This document shows positions 35,849-45,200 of a stretch of DNA of 49,187 bases, in pieces. Position 1 is the stretch's first letter. The number at the start of each line of letters is the position of its first letter. The notes below the pieces were generated by a model. It saw only the letters and a program-made list of their open reading frames with translations. It was not told where the DNA came from and searched no databases. The position numbers were made by a program, and so were the translations under genes. The stretch lies in the NCBI GenBank assembly GCA_004294225.1, contig REBA01000020.1:1-49187 (forward strand). Reading direction: 5' to 3'. This stretch comes from Cytophagales bacterium. Its GTDB lineage: Bacteria > Bacteroidota > Bacteroidia > Cytophagales > Cytophagaceae.

Positions 35849-38416
35849 ATGAAAACATTCTCTCCGGAAACTTTTGCTTCAAACTATTCTACTTACCCTA
35901 ATCGATTTGATGAACTACTCGACAGTAAGCAAGAGTTAAGAAACCACTGGTTAGGCTTTGAGAAAACATACCAAAACCTAGGAAAAACAGAGTTTGATAA
36001 CCGATGTGATGAATTAAAAAGACTTCTGAGAGAAAATGGGGTTACCTATAATGTATATGGAGATGTTGAGAACATCAATAGACCTTGGAAACTAGACCCT
36101 ATTCCTTTTATTATCAATCAAAAAGAGTGGGCTTTATTGGAAATAGGAATAAAGCAAAGAGCAAAACTCTTAAACCTTATCTTAATAGATATCTATGGAA
36201 AAAAAGAATTATTCCAAAAAGGTTTACTACCACTGGAATTAATCTATAATCATAGTGGCTTTGTTAGACAAGCAAATGGAATCAACCTTCAAAATCAAAC
36301 ACCTCTTACACTCTATGCATCTGATATAGCTAGGAATAATAAAGGGGAATACTGGGTAATCAGCGACAGAACTCAAGCTCCCAGTGGCCTAGGCTATTGC
36401 CTAGAAAACAGAAGTGTTATGTCTCGTTCTTTTTCAGATTTCTTCAAAGAAACAAACATCCGAAAATTATCTTCTTACGCACAAATCTATAGAACTGCTA
36501 TTAATTCTATAGCTCCCAACCAGTCTGATGCTCCTAAAATTGTTCTACTAAGTCCAGGACCTCATAATGAAACTTTTTTTGAACATGCCTATGTAGCATC
36601 TTTTATGGGCTACACTTTGGTTCAAGGAGACGACCTTGTTGTTCGTGAAAACAATGTTTGGTTAAAATCCTTAGAAGGACTCGAAAAAGTAGATGTTATT
36701 ATAAGACGGGTTGATGATTTGTTTTGTGATCCGCTAGAGCTCAAAGAGGAGTCACAACTTGGAATCCCTGGCCTATTAGAAGTAATAAGAAGTGGAAATG
36801 TTGCAGTAGCTAACTCAATTGGAAGTGCAGTATTAGAAAATCCAGGATTAATGGCCTTCCTACCCAGTATCTGCAAACATTATTTAGATGAAGAACTAAT
36901 CATTCCTTCAATAGCTAGTTGGTGGTGCGGTCAAAAGTCTGAATTAGCTTATGTATTGGAGCATCTTCAAGACATGAAAATAAAAACTATTTATAGACAA
37001 GAAGGAAGAAGCACTATTTCTGAAGGTAACCTTAGTAAAAAGGAACTTGAATTACTAAAACAAAAAATTATTTCAAAGCCTTATTTATATGTTGGCCAAG
37101 AACTAATAGATGTTGCTAGCACTCCTTCCTATACCCATGGGAAACTAGAGCCAAGATTTGCTGCTTTTAGAAATTTTGCTGTTGCCTATAAAAATGACTA
37201 TCACTGCATGCCAGGAGGACTTACTAGAAGCTCTGATCAGAAGGATATTTTTAAAGTATCCAATCAACTTGGTGGTTATAGCAAAGACACCTGGATACTA
37301 GGTTCAGAGCCTCCTATTCAATTAAGTTTACCATTAGCCAATGTTCAAAAGGCAAAATTAAAACAAGATCAATCTATCTCTAGCCGAGCAGCAGAAAACC
37401 TATACTGGGTGGGAAGATATGTAGAAAGAATCAGAATAAATGCTAGGTTTCTTAATGTTGTTTTAGACCATCTTAACCAAAGCAATAAAACCTTAATAGA
37501 AACAGAGCAAGCATACACAAACAATCTGCTTTACAGCCTTACTCACCTCACAATGAGCTACCCAGGTTTTCTTGATCCAGAAAAGTCTAAAGAACTACTT
37601 TCTTCACCATTTCATGAGATTATAAGAATAATATTTGATACAAAAATCAGCAGTTCTTTAGCTTCAAATATTCAAAATTTGAAAAGAAGCATTTATTCTA
37701 TACGAGATAAATTTTCTTTGTATACTTGGAGGGCTGTATATAAGTTAGAAGAAGAATGGCAAGATTTGCTTCAATCCCAACACCACAATTATCGCTCTAT
37801 CAATCATGCTCTAGACAATATTATTATCTACCTCTCTGCATTGATGGAGATGAATAGCGAAAGCACCGTAAAAGAACATAGCTTTATGCTTTTAGATATA
37901 GGAAGAAGAATAGAAAAAGCATTACTAATCACCTCCTTAATACGTTCTACTTTTTCAACCAAACACGAAGACGCGGTTGAAAGCAAACTGATGGAAGCTA
38001 TATTAATTAGTTGCTCTAGCTTGAACACCTATAGAAGTCGCTACAGAGGACAGCTATCTATTTCTGCTACAATAGACTTACTATTATTAGACAATACAAA
38101 TTCTTCCTCCCTTGCCTATCAAATTGAAGCCATTAAAAATTGTATGGAACAATTGCCCGACATCAATAAAAATTATGCAAAGAGCGAAGAACAAAAAACT
38201 ATTTTCGAAATTTATGCACTGCTAAAGTTATCGGATCCAAGTAAACTTGTCGCTACTGAGAATGATAATGATTTGAGAGTCCAGCTTGAGCATATATTAT
38301 CAAAAATTACCACTCAATTGGTCAATATTTCTGGATTAATTACTACAAAATATTTTAGCCATCTTCATGCCACTCAGCAATCTTTTACCCAAGCTTTAGA
38401 GAGTGATGAAATATAA
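35849..38416 (+). CDS. Circularly permuted ATP-grasp / Alpha-E domain fusion
   Basis: The 855-residue product fuses two domains often encoded apart. The first (about 65-480) is a circularly permuted ATP-grasp (YNVYGDVENINRPWKLDPIP, ASDIARNNKGEYWVISDRTQ, LEKVDVIIRRVDDLFCDPLE). The second (about 508-850) is an all-helical Alpha-E domain (SRAAENLYWVGRYVERIRIN, YRSRYRGQLSIS). ATP-grasp enzymes form amide bonds with ATP. With the transglutaminase-DUF2126 protein upstream it forms the conserved predicted peptide-ligase unit. No Anbu-type protease gene, often seen with such genes, is in the window. Confidence 0.92.
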   Translation: MKTFSPETFASNYSTYPNRFDELLDSKQELRNHWLGFEKTYQNLGKTEFDNRCDELKRLLRENGVTYNVYGDVENINRPWKLDPIPFIINQKEWALLEIGIKQRAKLLNLILIDIYGKKELFQKGLLPLELIYNHSGFVRQANGINLQNQTPLTLYASDIARNNKGEYWVISDRTQAPSGLGYCLENRSVMSRSFSDFFKETNIRKLSSYAQIYRTAINSIAPNQSDAPKIVLLSPGPHNETFFEHAYVASFMGYTLVQGDDLVVRENNVWLKSLEGLEKVDVIIRRVDDLFCDPLELKEESQLGIPGLLEVIRSGNVAVANSIGSAVLENPGLMAFLPSICKHYLDEELIIPSIASWWCGQKSELAYVLEHLQDMKIKTIYRQEGRSTISEGNLSKKELELLKQKIISKPYLYVGQELIDVASTPSYTHGKLEPRFAAFRNFAVAYKNDYHCMPGGLTRSSDQKDIFKVSNQLGGYSKDTWILGSEPPIQLSLPLANVQKAKLKQDQSISSRAAENLYWVGRYVERIRINARFLNVVLDHLNQSNKTLIETEQAYTNNLLYSLTHLTMSYPGFLDPEKSKELLSSPFHEIIRIIFDTKISSSLASNIQNLKRSIYSIRDKFSLYTWRAVYKLEEEWQDLLQSQHHNYRSINHALDNIIIYLSALMEMNSESTVKEHSFMLLDIGRRIEKALLITSLIRSTFSTKHEDAVESKLMEAILISCSSLNTYRSRYRGQLSISATIDLLLLDNTNSSSLAYQIEAIKNCMEQLPDINKNYAKSEEQKTIFEIYALLKLSDPSKLVATENDNDLRVQLEHILSKITTQLVNISGLITTKYFSHLHATQQSFTQALESDEI

Positions 38417-38602
38417 TCTATATCCCCTACAAATAGCGATTACTCTACTGATGTTTGCCATTCTATGACAAAGTTACATTATATTATTATGATCGAGATT
38501 CTCTAATACATTCGTTCTCTTCAGGGTATGAGATAGATTTTTCTCATTGGCATCTATTTAGGGTCGGTTGAAGAATCAAAAAAGTTGATTAGGTTTTCAA
38601 AA

Positions 38603-38639
38603 AATCAGGCTATAAACAATTATTGCTTATAGCCTGATT
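38603..38639 (-). terminator. Terminator of the GH28-GH30 operon
   Basis: A perfect 13-bp stem (AATCAGGCTATAA/TTATAGCCTGATT) with an 11-base loop lies 22 bases past the GH30 stop. On the minus strand it is followed by TTTT (GATTTTTTG). It also separates this operon from the convergent ATP-grasp gene. Confidence 0.8.
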
Positions 38640-38660
38640 AATCGAAATCATAGCGAATTA

Positions 38661-40430
38661 CTATTTGGCTACAACTATCTTTTTGACCTGATTCTTAATT
38701 TTCACAAAGTAAATGCCGTTTACTAAACTTGATATATCAACTTGTGCTTCATTACTTTCAAAATTGATACTTTGTAAAACTATTGTTTTCATTTGAGAAT
38801 CCAGTATTTCAATATGCTCTTCATTCAAGCCCTTGCCTATCAAATTTATTATATTTTGCGAAGGATTTGGGTATATTACTATTTTATTTATATTATTTTC
38901 CTCTATATCATTTACTCCTGTAATTACAGGCATAGAATTGTTACCAATAAAGGTAGCGATACTACTTGGGGGGAGTGTTATGATATCTGTTGCCTTTAAG
39001 GAATCTAAATTCTTAAAATCTTCAATAGATGAAGTTCGGAAGCCTAAAAACTTGCTTGGATAACCTGAACCTACAAACTTTAAAGAAACTGTTTTGCTGT
39101 TTACAGAATCATTATTAACCAAAACAATGGTTAATCTTTTTCTATAATTATCTTGAAAAGCTAAGGAGAGCACTTCGTTTGGAGCAGAACTAAGAGCATC
39201 TACCATTATAGAATTAGGTCTTATATATTTACAATAATGTTTAAATGCCAATCCTTTTTTTGTCCAAACCTGCTTACCGTCTTTTTTCACAAAAAACTGA
39301 TAGCCATCTTCATCAGGACCGCTATTATCACAAGCTATAAGCCAAATCCATGCATTTACATATCCAAATTTAAGAGCAGTAAACAATTGAGAACTCATTT
39401 TGCGAAGCCCCTGTACGCCTGTACCAAAATTAGAGGTTTCAGTCATCCACACTTGTCTTTTTCTACCTCTGTTGGCTATTTTATTTAGCCCTTCCCACTG
39501 ACTAGCTCCTATTGTTCCTGAGGTTACTCCATCTTGATTGTATTGATGTACAGCAAATATATCAGAATATTTTAAAGCATCTGCATCTTTATTCACTGCC
39601 ATTACATACTGATTATTTCTAGCAACATCTCCCATATCTTCTGGAAACATGATTTTGGTATTCATCTTTTCTTTTTCAAGACGTTTACCAACAGTTTTTA
39701 CAGTTGCAGCCATTGCATTAAAATTGTATATACACGAGTTATAGGTTTGAGGAAATTGTGGCTCATTTTGAATACTTACCCCATGAAAGTTGATTCCATT
39801 TTCTTGAAATACTTTTGTAGTTCCATATACAAATTCTGCAAATTCATCTTTAAAATCCTTTACCCCATCTACGCCTCCAGTAGTTCCTTTTTCGGCCTCA
39901 TCTTCCCATGTAGCCATTCTATTCCAAGTAAAATCTGTACCAAAAGTACATCTTGTATACTTCATCCAATGAGGTGGCGACATTACCGTTGCAAAGAACT
40001 TAAGGGTATCTCCATTCTTTAATGCTCTTTCTTTATATGCTTTCATGTAGTTTAATATCGTTCTGTTTTTTATATACTCGCCAGAACATCTGTCAGGAGC
40101 ACTCAAATCTAAAGCTGCTCTATACTTTGCCAAATCAGTTACATTAGGATCGTTATTGTCATTCACCATTTCCATTTTAGTATCTAAAAAAGTACGATGA
40201 ATACTTATTTGTAAATCATCAATAATTCTTTTAAGATGATCTTCATCGTAATAATCCTTTCCATCTCCATCCCAATACACATACTTACCATATAGCGTTC
40301 CAAAACCTTCCACGGTTTGGTACTGCTTGCTTTTATCGATGGTAACTAACTGTTGCGATATGCTTGATTGTGAAAAGAAAACAATAACACTTAAGGTGAA
40401 TATTGCTTTAAGGGATATTCGTTTTGTCAT
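38661..40430 (-). CDS. GH30-family glycoside hydrolase with T9SS sorting domain
   Basis: The 589-residue product has a signal peptide (LKAIFTLSVIVFFSQSSISQ). A GH30 (beta/alpha)8 domain with its side beta-sandwich runs to about 500. It opens with YQTVEGFGTLYGKYVYW. The acid/base Glu (about 223) is in GVSIQNEPQFPQTY, and the nucleophile Glu (about 330) in VWMTETSNFG. GH30 enzymes cut xylan, beta-1,6-galactan or beta-glucans; the subfamily is not clear. The last ~75 residues are a T9SS type-A tail (IVIYPNPSQNIINLI, SSLVNGIYFVKIKNQVKKIV), so the enzyme should be exported to the cell surface or medium. It begins 42 bases after the GH28 gene. Confidence 0.9.
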   Translation of the reverse strand: MTKRISLKAIFTLSVIVFFSQSSISQQLVTIDKSKQYQTVEGFGTLYGKYVYWDGDGKDYYDEDHLKRIIDDLQISIHRTFLDTKMEMVNDNNDPNVTDLAKYRAALDLSAPDRCSGEYIKNRTILNYMKAYKERALKNGDTLKFFATVMSPPHWMKYTRCTFGTDFTWNRMATWEDEAEKGTTGGVDGVKDFKDEFAEFVYGTTKVFQENGINFHGVSIQNEPQFPQTYNSCIYNFNAMAATVKTVGKRLEKEKMNTKIMFPEDMGDVARNNQYVMAVNKDADALKYSDIFAVHQYNQDGVTSGTIGASQWEGLNKIANRGRKRQVWMTETSNFGTGVQGLRKMSSQLFTALKFGYVNAWIWLIACDNSGPDEDGYQFFVKKDGKQVWTKKGLAFKHYCKYIRPNSIMVDALSSAPNEVLSLAFQDNYRKRLTIVLVNNDSVNSKTVSLKFVGSGYPSKFLGFRTSSIEDFKNLDSLKATDIITLPPSSIATFIGNNSMPVITGVNDIEENNINKIVIYPNPSQNIINLIGKGLNEEHIEILDSQMKTIVLQSINFESNEAQVDISSLVNGIYFVKIKNQVKKIVVAK

Positions 40431-40472
40431 AATTTTATAGTTTTGAGTTATAATTAATTAATTTAATTGGGG

Positions 40473-42026
40473 TTATTGTGTTTTAATTTCAAAATCAGAA
40501 TTATTTTTAAAGCTAACAGCTTTAGATTTATTCACTAAAGTTGCTGCATATTTCTTGGCAGATGAGGTAAAATTGCTATTAGTAATGGAAAAATTAGAAC
40601 TGTAATCTATTTCTAAACCATGGGTATAATAATCGGGAACAACACCTAAAAACTTAGCAAAGACAGCATTCAACCGCACTTGGTCAATGTTATGAAATAA
40701 AATAATTGGCAAATCTCTTTTGAAAAGATTGGTAGATAAATCTGGTGTTGGGCGCAAGTCTATATTGCCCCCAAAGGCTGCTACCCTTTTTCCATCGGTT
40801 ACCTGAATATCTATATTGTCAAAATTAATGTTGCTTATTTTGCCAAACTCATTAGCCCAAACTACAATACCTGTTTCGGCATTAATTTTAAGATTTTTGA
40901 AAACAACGTCTTTAATTGTTCCATTTACTTCATCTTTTGTTATTTGGCACGAAGAAATATGAATTGGTTCTCCACGCCCCCACCAACTACCACCTTGATG
41001 CTTAGTTTCAATTATACAATTATCAAAAAGAACATTTTCAATGCTTCCTCTTTCGCGAGAATTCATCAGGATACCTCGGTTTGAATTATGCATAATCATG
41101 TTAGAGAAAACCAAGTTTTTAATATTGCCTCTTCCATATCCAATTCTAATAGCAGCAGAATTTGACTTTAAAATACAATTTGTAGCTACCACATTCTCAG
41201 TATTGCCAGTTTTATTGCCATACTTATATACTTTTTTGGCTGAACCATACGGAACATTGTCTATGTTTATATCATCTCCAAAACCTGAAACAATCAACGC
41301 ATCGTCTCCAGCTTCTACATTGCAATTTGAAATTCTCACATTTCTTGAATTTGTAAAATGAATACCATCATTGTTTGGAACCTGAGGATTATTCAACACA
41401 GAAATTCCATCTACCACAACGTTTTGACATTCACCTATGCGTATAGTCCAGGCTGGGGCATCTGTAAATCTAAGTCCTGTAAATTTTATGTTTTCAGAAT
41501 GCATAATCACAACCATCATATCGGGTCGGTTAGCGAAAGCTATTGGACCTTCAGTGGGCTTCACTGCATCTAAAAATGCCTGACCCGAACGCACATATTT
41601 CTTGTCCATATCGATGTAGCTATGCATTTTATTTGGATCAAAAAAAACAACAGCATTGCCGTTTATTTCACCTTCGCCTGTAAATGAAACGTTGGTCAAA
41701 TCTTCGCCAAAGAACATTCCTCTTTTAATACCATCTAGTTTATAGTCGTTAACGTTAGGGCTTCCTTTAAGAACAGACCCTGCAGCGAAATTTAGATTAA
41801 TATTGCTTCTGAGCTGAATAGTACCCGTTGTAAATATTCCTTTGGGGAAATAAACTGTACCGCCACCCATTTTACTGCATGAGTCAATAGTTTTTTGAAT
41901 GGCTATGGTACTTACTGTTTTATCGTCTGCTACTGCCCCAAAATTGATAATATTAAATTGGTTTTGTGCATATAAATTGGCTGTAAGCAAACCAATAAAA
42001 ACAGTTAACATTGTTGTTATTTTCAT
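40473..42026 (-). CDS. GH28 family polygalacturonase-like enzyme
   Basis: The 517-residue product has a signal peptide (LTVFIGLLTANLYAQ) and a right-handed parallel beta-helix. Its front is NFGAVADDKTVSTIAIQKTI, then GGGTVYFPKGIFTTG. GH28 catalytic motifs appear as NNDGIHF (about 218, for NTD), GDDAL (about 242) and RIGYGRGN (about 295). The usual G-H-G histidine and the R-I-K lysine are not plain. GH28 enzymes cut polygalacturonan or rhamnogalacturonan in pectin. There is no T9SS tail, so it is likely periplasmic or outer-membrane bound. It is first in a two-gene unit with the GH30 enzyme. Confidence 0.88.
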   Translation of the reverse strand: MKITTMLTVFIGLLTANLYAQNQFNIINFGAVADDKTVSTIAIQKTIDSCSKMGGGTVYFPKGIFTTGTIQLRSNINLNFAAGSVLKGSPNVNDYKLDGIKRGMFFGEDLTNVSFTGEGEINGNAVVFFDPNKMHSYIDMDKKYVRSGQAFLDAVKPTEGPIAFANRPDMMVVIMHSENIKFTGLRFTDAPAWTIRIGECQNVVVDGISVLNNPQVPNNDGIHFTNSRNVRISNCNVEAGDDALIVSGFGDDINIDNVPYGSAKKVYKYGNKTGNTENVVATNCILKSNSAAIRIGYGRGNIKNLVFSNMIMHNSNRGILMNSRERGSIENVLFDNCIIETKHQGGSWWGRGEPIHISSCQITKDEVNGTIKDVVFKNLKINAETGIVVWANEFGKISNINFDNIDIQVTDGKRVAAFGGNIDLRPTPDLSTNLFKRDLPIILFHNIDQVRLNAVFAKFLGVVPDYYTHGLEIDYSSNFSITNSNFTSSAKKYAATLVNKSKAVSFKNNSDFEIKTQ

Positions 42027-42175
42027 ATTTCTTAGTTATTCAAAATTAGAAATCTAAAAAAAGTAATTTTTGGAACTTATAATAAACAGAGAAACCTTTA
42101 AATACTCTTTTTTTAATAATCTACACAAATTAAATGAATCCATATAATTATCAAGTTTGATTAGTAAATGGAATT

Positions 42176-42209
42176 AAACACCTCGATTTTTTCAAAGATC
42201 GAGGTGTTT
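42176..42209 (-). terminator. Terminator of the 1301-residue GH30 gene
   Basis: A perfect 12-bp stem (AAACACCTCGAT/ATCGAGGTGTTT) with a 10-base loop lies 10 bases past the stop codon of the gene. The T tract is short on the minus strand (TTTAATT) and longer on the plus strand (TTTTT). Confidence 0.75.
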
Positions 42210-42218
42210 TTATGCTAC

Positions 42219-42293
42219 TTACTCTACTATTACTTTCTTTCTTAATGTTGCACTTCCTTTCGCAGAAATAATGTACATCCCTTTTTGCAAGCC
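42219..42293 (-). repeat. 75-bp repeat, copy 1 (T9SS tail end)
   Basis: The last 75 bases of the 1301-residue gene (GLQKGMYIISAKGSATLRKK and the final VIVE) match 49046-49120 with only two differences. The match includes the stop codon and ends upstream at the codons for GL. Such identity in otherwise different T9SS proteins points to recent copying. Confidence 0.9.
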
Positions 42294-45200
42294 AGATAGG
42301 TCAAGGCGTTCTGTACCTGTTCCGTTGGCTTTGACAGCTTGGGTCAATACTACTCTACCCGTAATGTCAAGAACACTTACTTCTTTAAAATTACTACTTG
42401 GTAACATGATGTTTACTTCTCCTTTAGATGGATTTGGGTAAACTATCATTTCCATATTTGCAATATCCATATCTTCACTAGATAGTAAATCTTCATATTT
42501 ACTGTAAAGTGTCATAATACTTCTTGCAGGTAGGTTTACCATGTAATTATCTGCTGTAGTTACCGAATCTACCAATTGACAATTAATATTAAAAGCGGTG
42601 AGGTAAGCATACATTTTTGATGGAAGACCAGCACCAGACAATTTTACTTGCTGTGGGTTACCTGATGTATTCACTAGTACCACAGAATATGTTTTATTCG
42701 CATCATGTTTGAAAGCAATACCAGCTGCTCCTCCAGAACTCACTGTTCCTACCCTTACGGCACCTGGCCTTACGAATTTGGCAAAGTTCTTCATCACATA
42801 AAATCTCATCCCAAATTTCTTTTCAATGCCTAATGGTACCCAAGCACTCATGTTGTTAGCATAAGCAGAAAATTCAGAAGACATTTCATCTACACCACCA
42901 GCCTCACCTAATGGACCACCTGAAGTTTCTGTCATCCATAGCTCCTTTTTATTGGCCCCTTTTTGGCATTCTGCATAATAGTCTTGCAATTGTTGATTGT
43001 TTAATTGCGCAGGGTCTATAGCATTGGCTCCATAAGCATGTATCGAAAATGCGTCAAACATAGTTTGTGTACCTGCAGCAGGTGAATTAAAATATTGAAA
43101 CCAATTCAATACATTGCCTTGAACTGGCAATTGGTCGAATCCATGAATTCTGGTACTCAAGCCTGCGGCTCTTAAACGTGGATAAACTCTACGAACTACT
43201 TCTGCTGCTTGTTCTCTAGTATAGCCACAGGTAGCAGTTGCATTTGAAGCACTAGCAAACTCTGCTTCATTTTGTAAACACACAGAATACATCTCATAAC
43301 CAAATTGATTTTTGAAACCCAAACATGCACCCAAAATAAATTCCGCAAATTCATCATAAAACTCGGGCAGTAATTTATTAGGAGTTTCTTGAGAATCGAA
43401 AAGTGGATTGTAAGCTAGCATGCCTTTCATCCAAATAGGCGGAGTCCATACACAACCTATAACTCTATCACAACCAAGTTCCTTTGTTTTTTTAAACACC
43501 TCAAAATTATCTTGATACTTAAATTTTGTAATATCTAATACAAACGGATCGCTATTGTCGTTTTCATCCGTTTCTGATAAACCAGAATAGTCTGCACTAA
43601 TATCAATCCTGAGCATAGACGCTCCCAAATCCCCTACTGTCTCATCTGGATCAACTGTAAATACAGGAAAGGTACCAATACAGCCTATTCCCTGTATAGT
43701 TTGAAAGGTCTGTGAGGTATTGATTGCAACATTGCCAGCTGACCCTGAATTTTTATCAATCACATTTACATTAAACGTAAATGTCTTATCAGCAACTCCT
43801 GGTGAACTAGCTTTTAAAGTAATTATAGCCGAACCTGTACCTGCATTTGGTCTGATTTTAACAGCAGCCATGTTTTTAACAACACTACCCACAATTGGAT
43901 TAGGTATTAAAGAGGCATTGCTACTTGTAGCTGTTATCGTAATGTTAGCATTCTGATCAATCTGATCCTTCAGTACAGCCACATCATGCAATATGATATC
44001 TATTCCTTTTGAACCTGCAAATATGGTTCTGTCTGGAATAGGTAATATATTAATACCAGCAGGTAGTGGAGCTGGGGCTCCTACTGCATCTGAACCTATT
44101 CTGAGTTCGCTTATAGAAACCTCTCCATTATAGGCTATCATGTTACTTACATTAATCAATACACAAGCCACTTTTGAGAAATCAAAGCCTTTATCATCTG
44201 GCTTACCTTGAAAAGAAAATGTATATACAGCACCTGTGGCATTGACTCTTTTTTGATTAACTTCTAAGTTTCCATATCTATTGTTATTTACATCAAAAAG
44301 ATCAAAAGTAACTGTACTGCCTGGATTACAAGAAACTCTAAGACTCAAATTCTTTGAACCAGATAAATTGAATAGCCTTCTTGGGGTATACCAAATACCT
44401 GCAAAGGTATTCGGGAAATCAGCTGGTTTGTTAAATTTTACAGTAGCTTTCTTATTGGCTGGGTCTAGGGTAAATGTTTGCTCTACACCTTGACCTTCAA
44501 TAAACCATTTGTTGTCAGAACCTTCTAAATTAGTCATCCATGCTACTCGGTTATTGCCTCCTGTACCACTAGAATAATAATCGTCTCCTAATACATTTTT
44601 CGTTACAGGTTTGCCATCTACTCCATACGTAGAAAAATCTTCTATATATCCTGTGTAAGGAGGGTCTGTTCCTTTGGCTACGAAAGAATAGGTATTTGAT
44701 GAATTGCCATTACTATTGGCTGGTGCTCCTGTATTGCTTATCACAATATTAAATGTTGTCGTTTGCTTGTTTTTAAGCTTATATTTCAACGTGGCAGTGG
44801 TAGCTCCTGGGGTATAACTTACTATAGGATTGTCTGCTGCTACTGTATTTGAACTAGTTGCAACTATACCACTTACTTTATTGCCACCATTACCATCGCT
44901 AATATTTGTCAATACTTCTGTATATTCTGTCCCTACATAAGCGAAATTATTGTTAGATAATGCTGCCATCGTTGGCATTTTGTAATAAACTGCAAATACT
45001 TTCAAGGGCACTACAATCGTCTTAGTATCCACCCCACCAAAAGAAGTTCCGCCATCGTCTTTTAATGTGAGGGTAATATTTACATCTTTACTTCCAGAAG
45101 CCAAGGCTTCTGTAGTAAGGGTCATCTTGCCTCTTGTAAGTGGGTCTGAATAATCAAATTTAATATTGGCATTTTTCAATACCGCTTGATCGCTGGAAGT

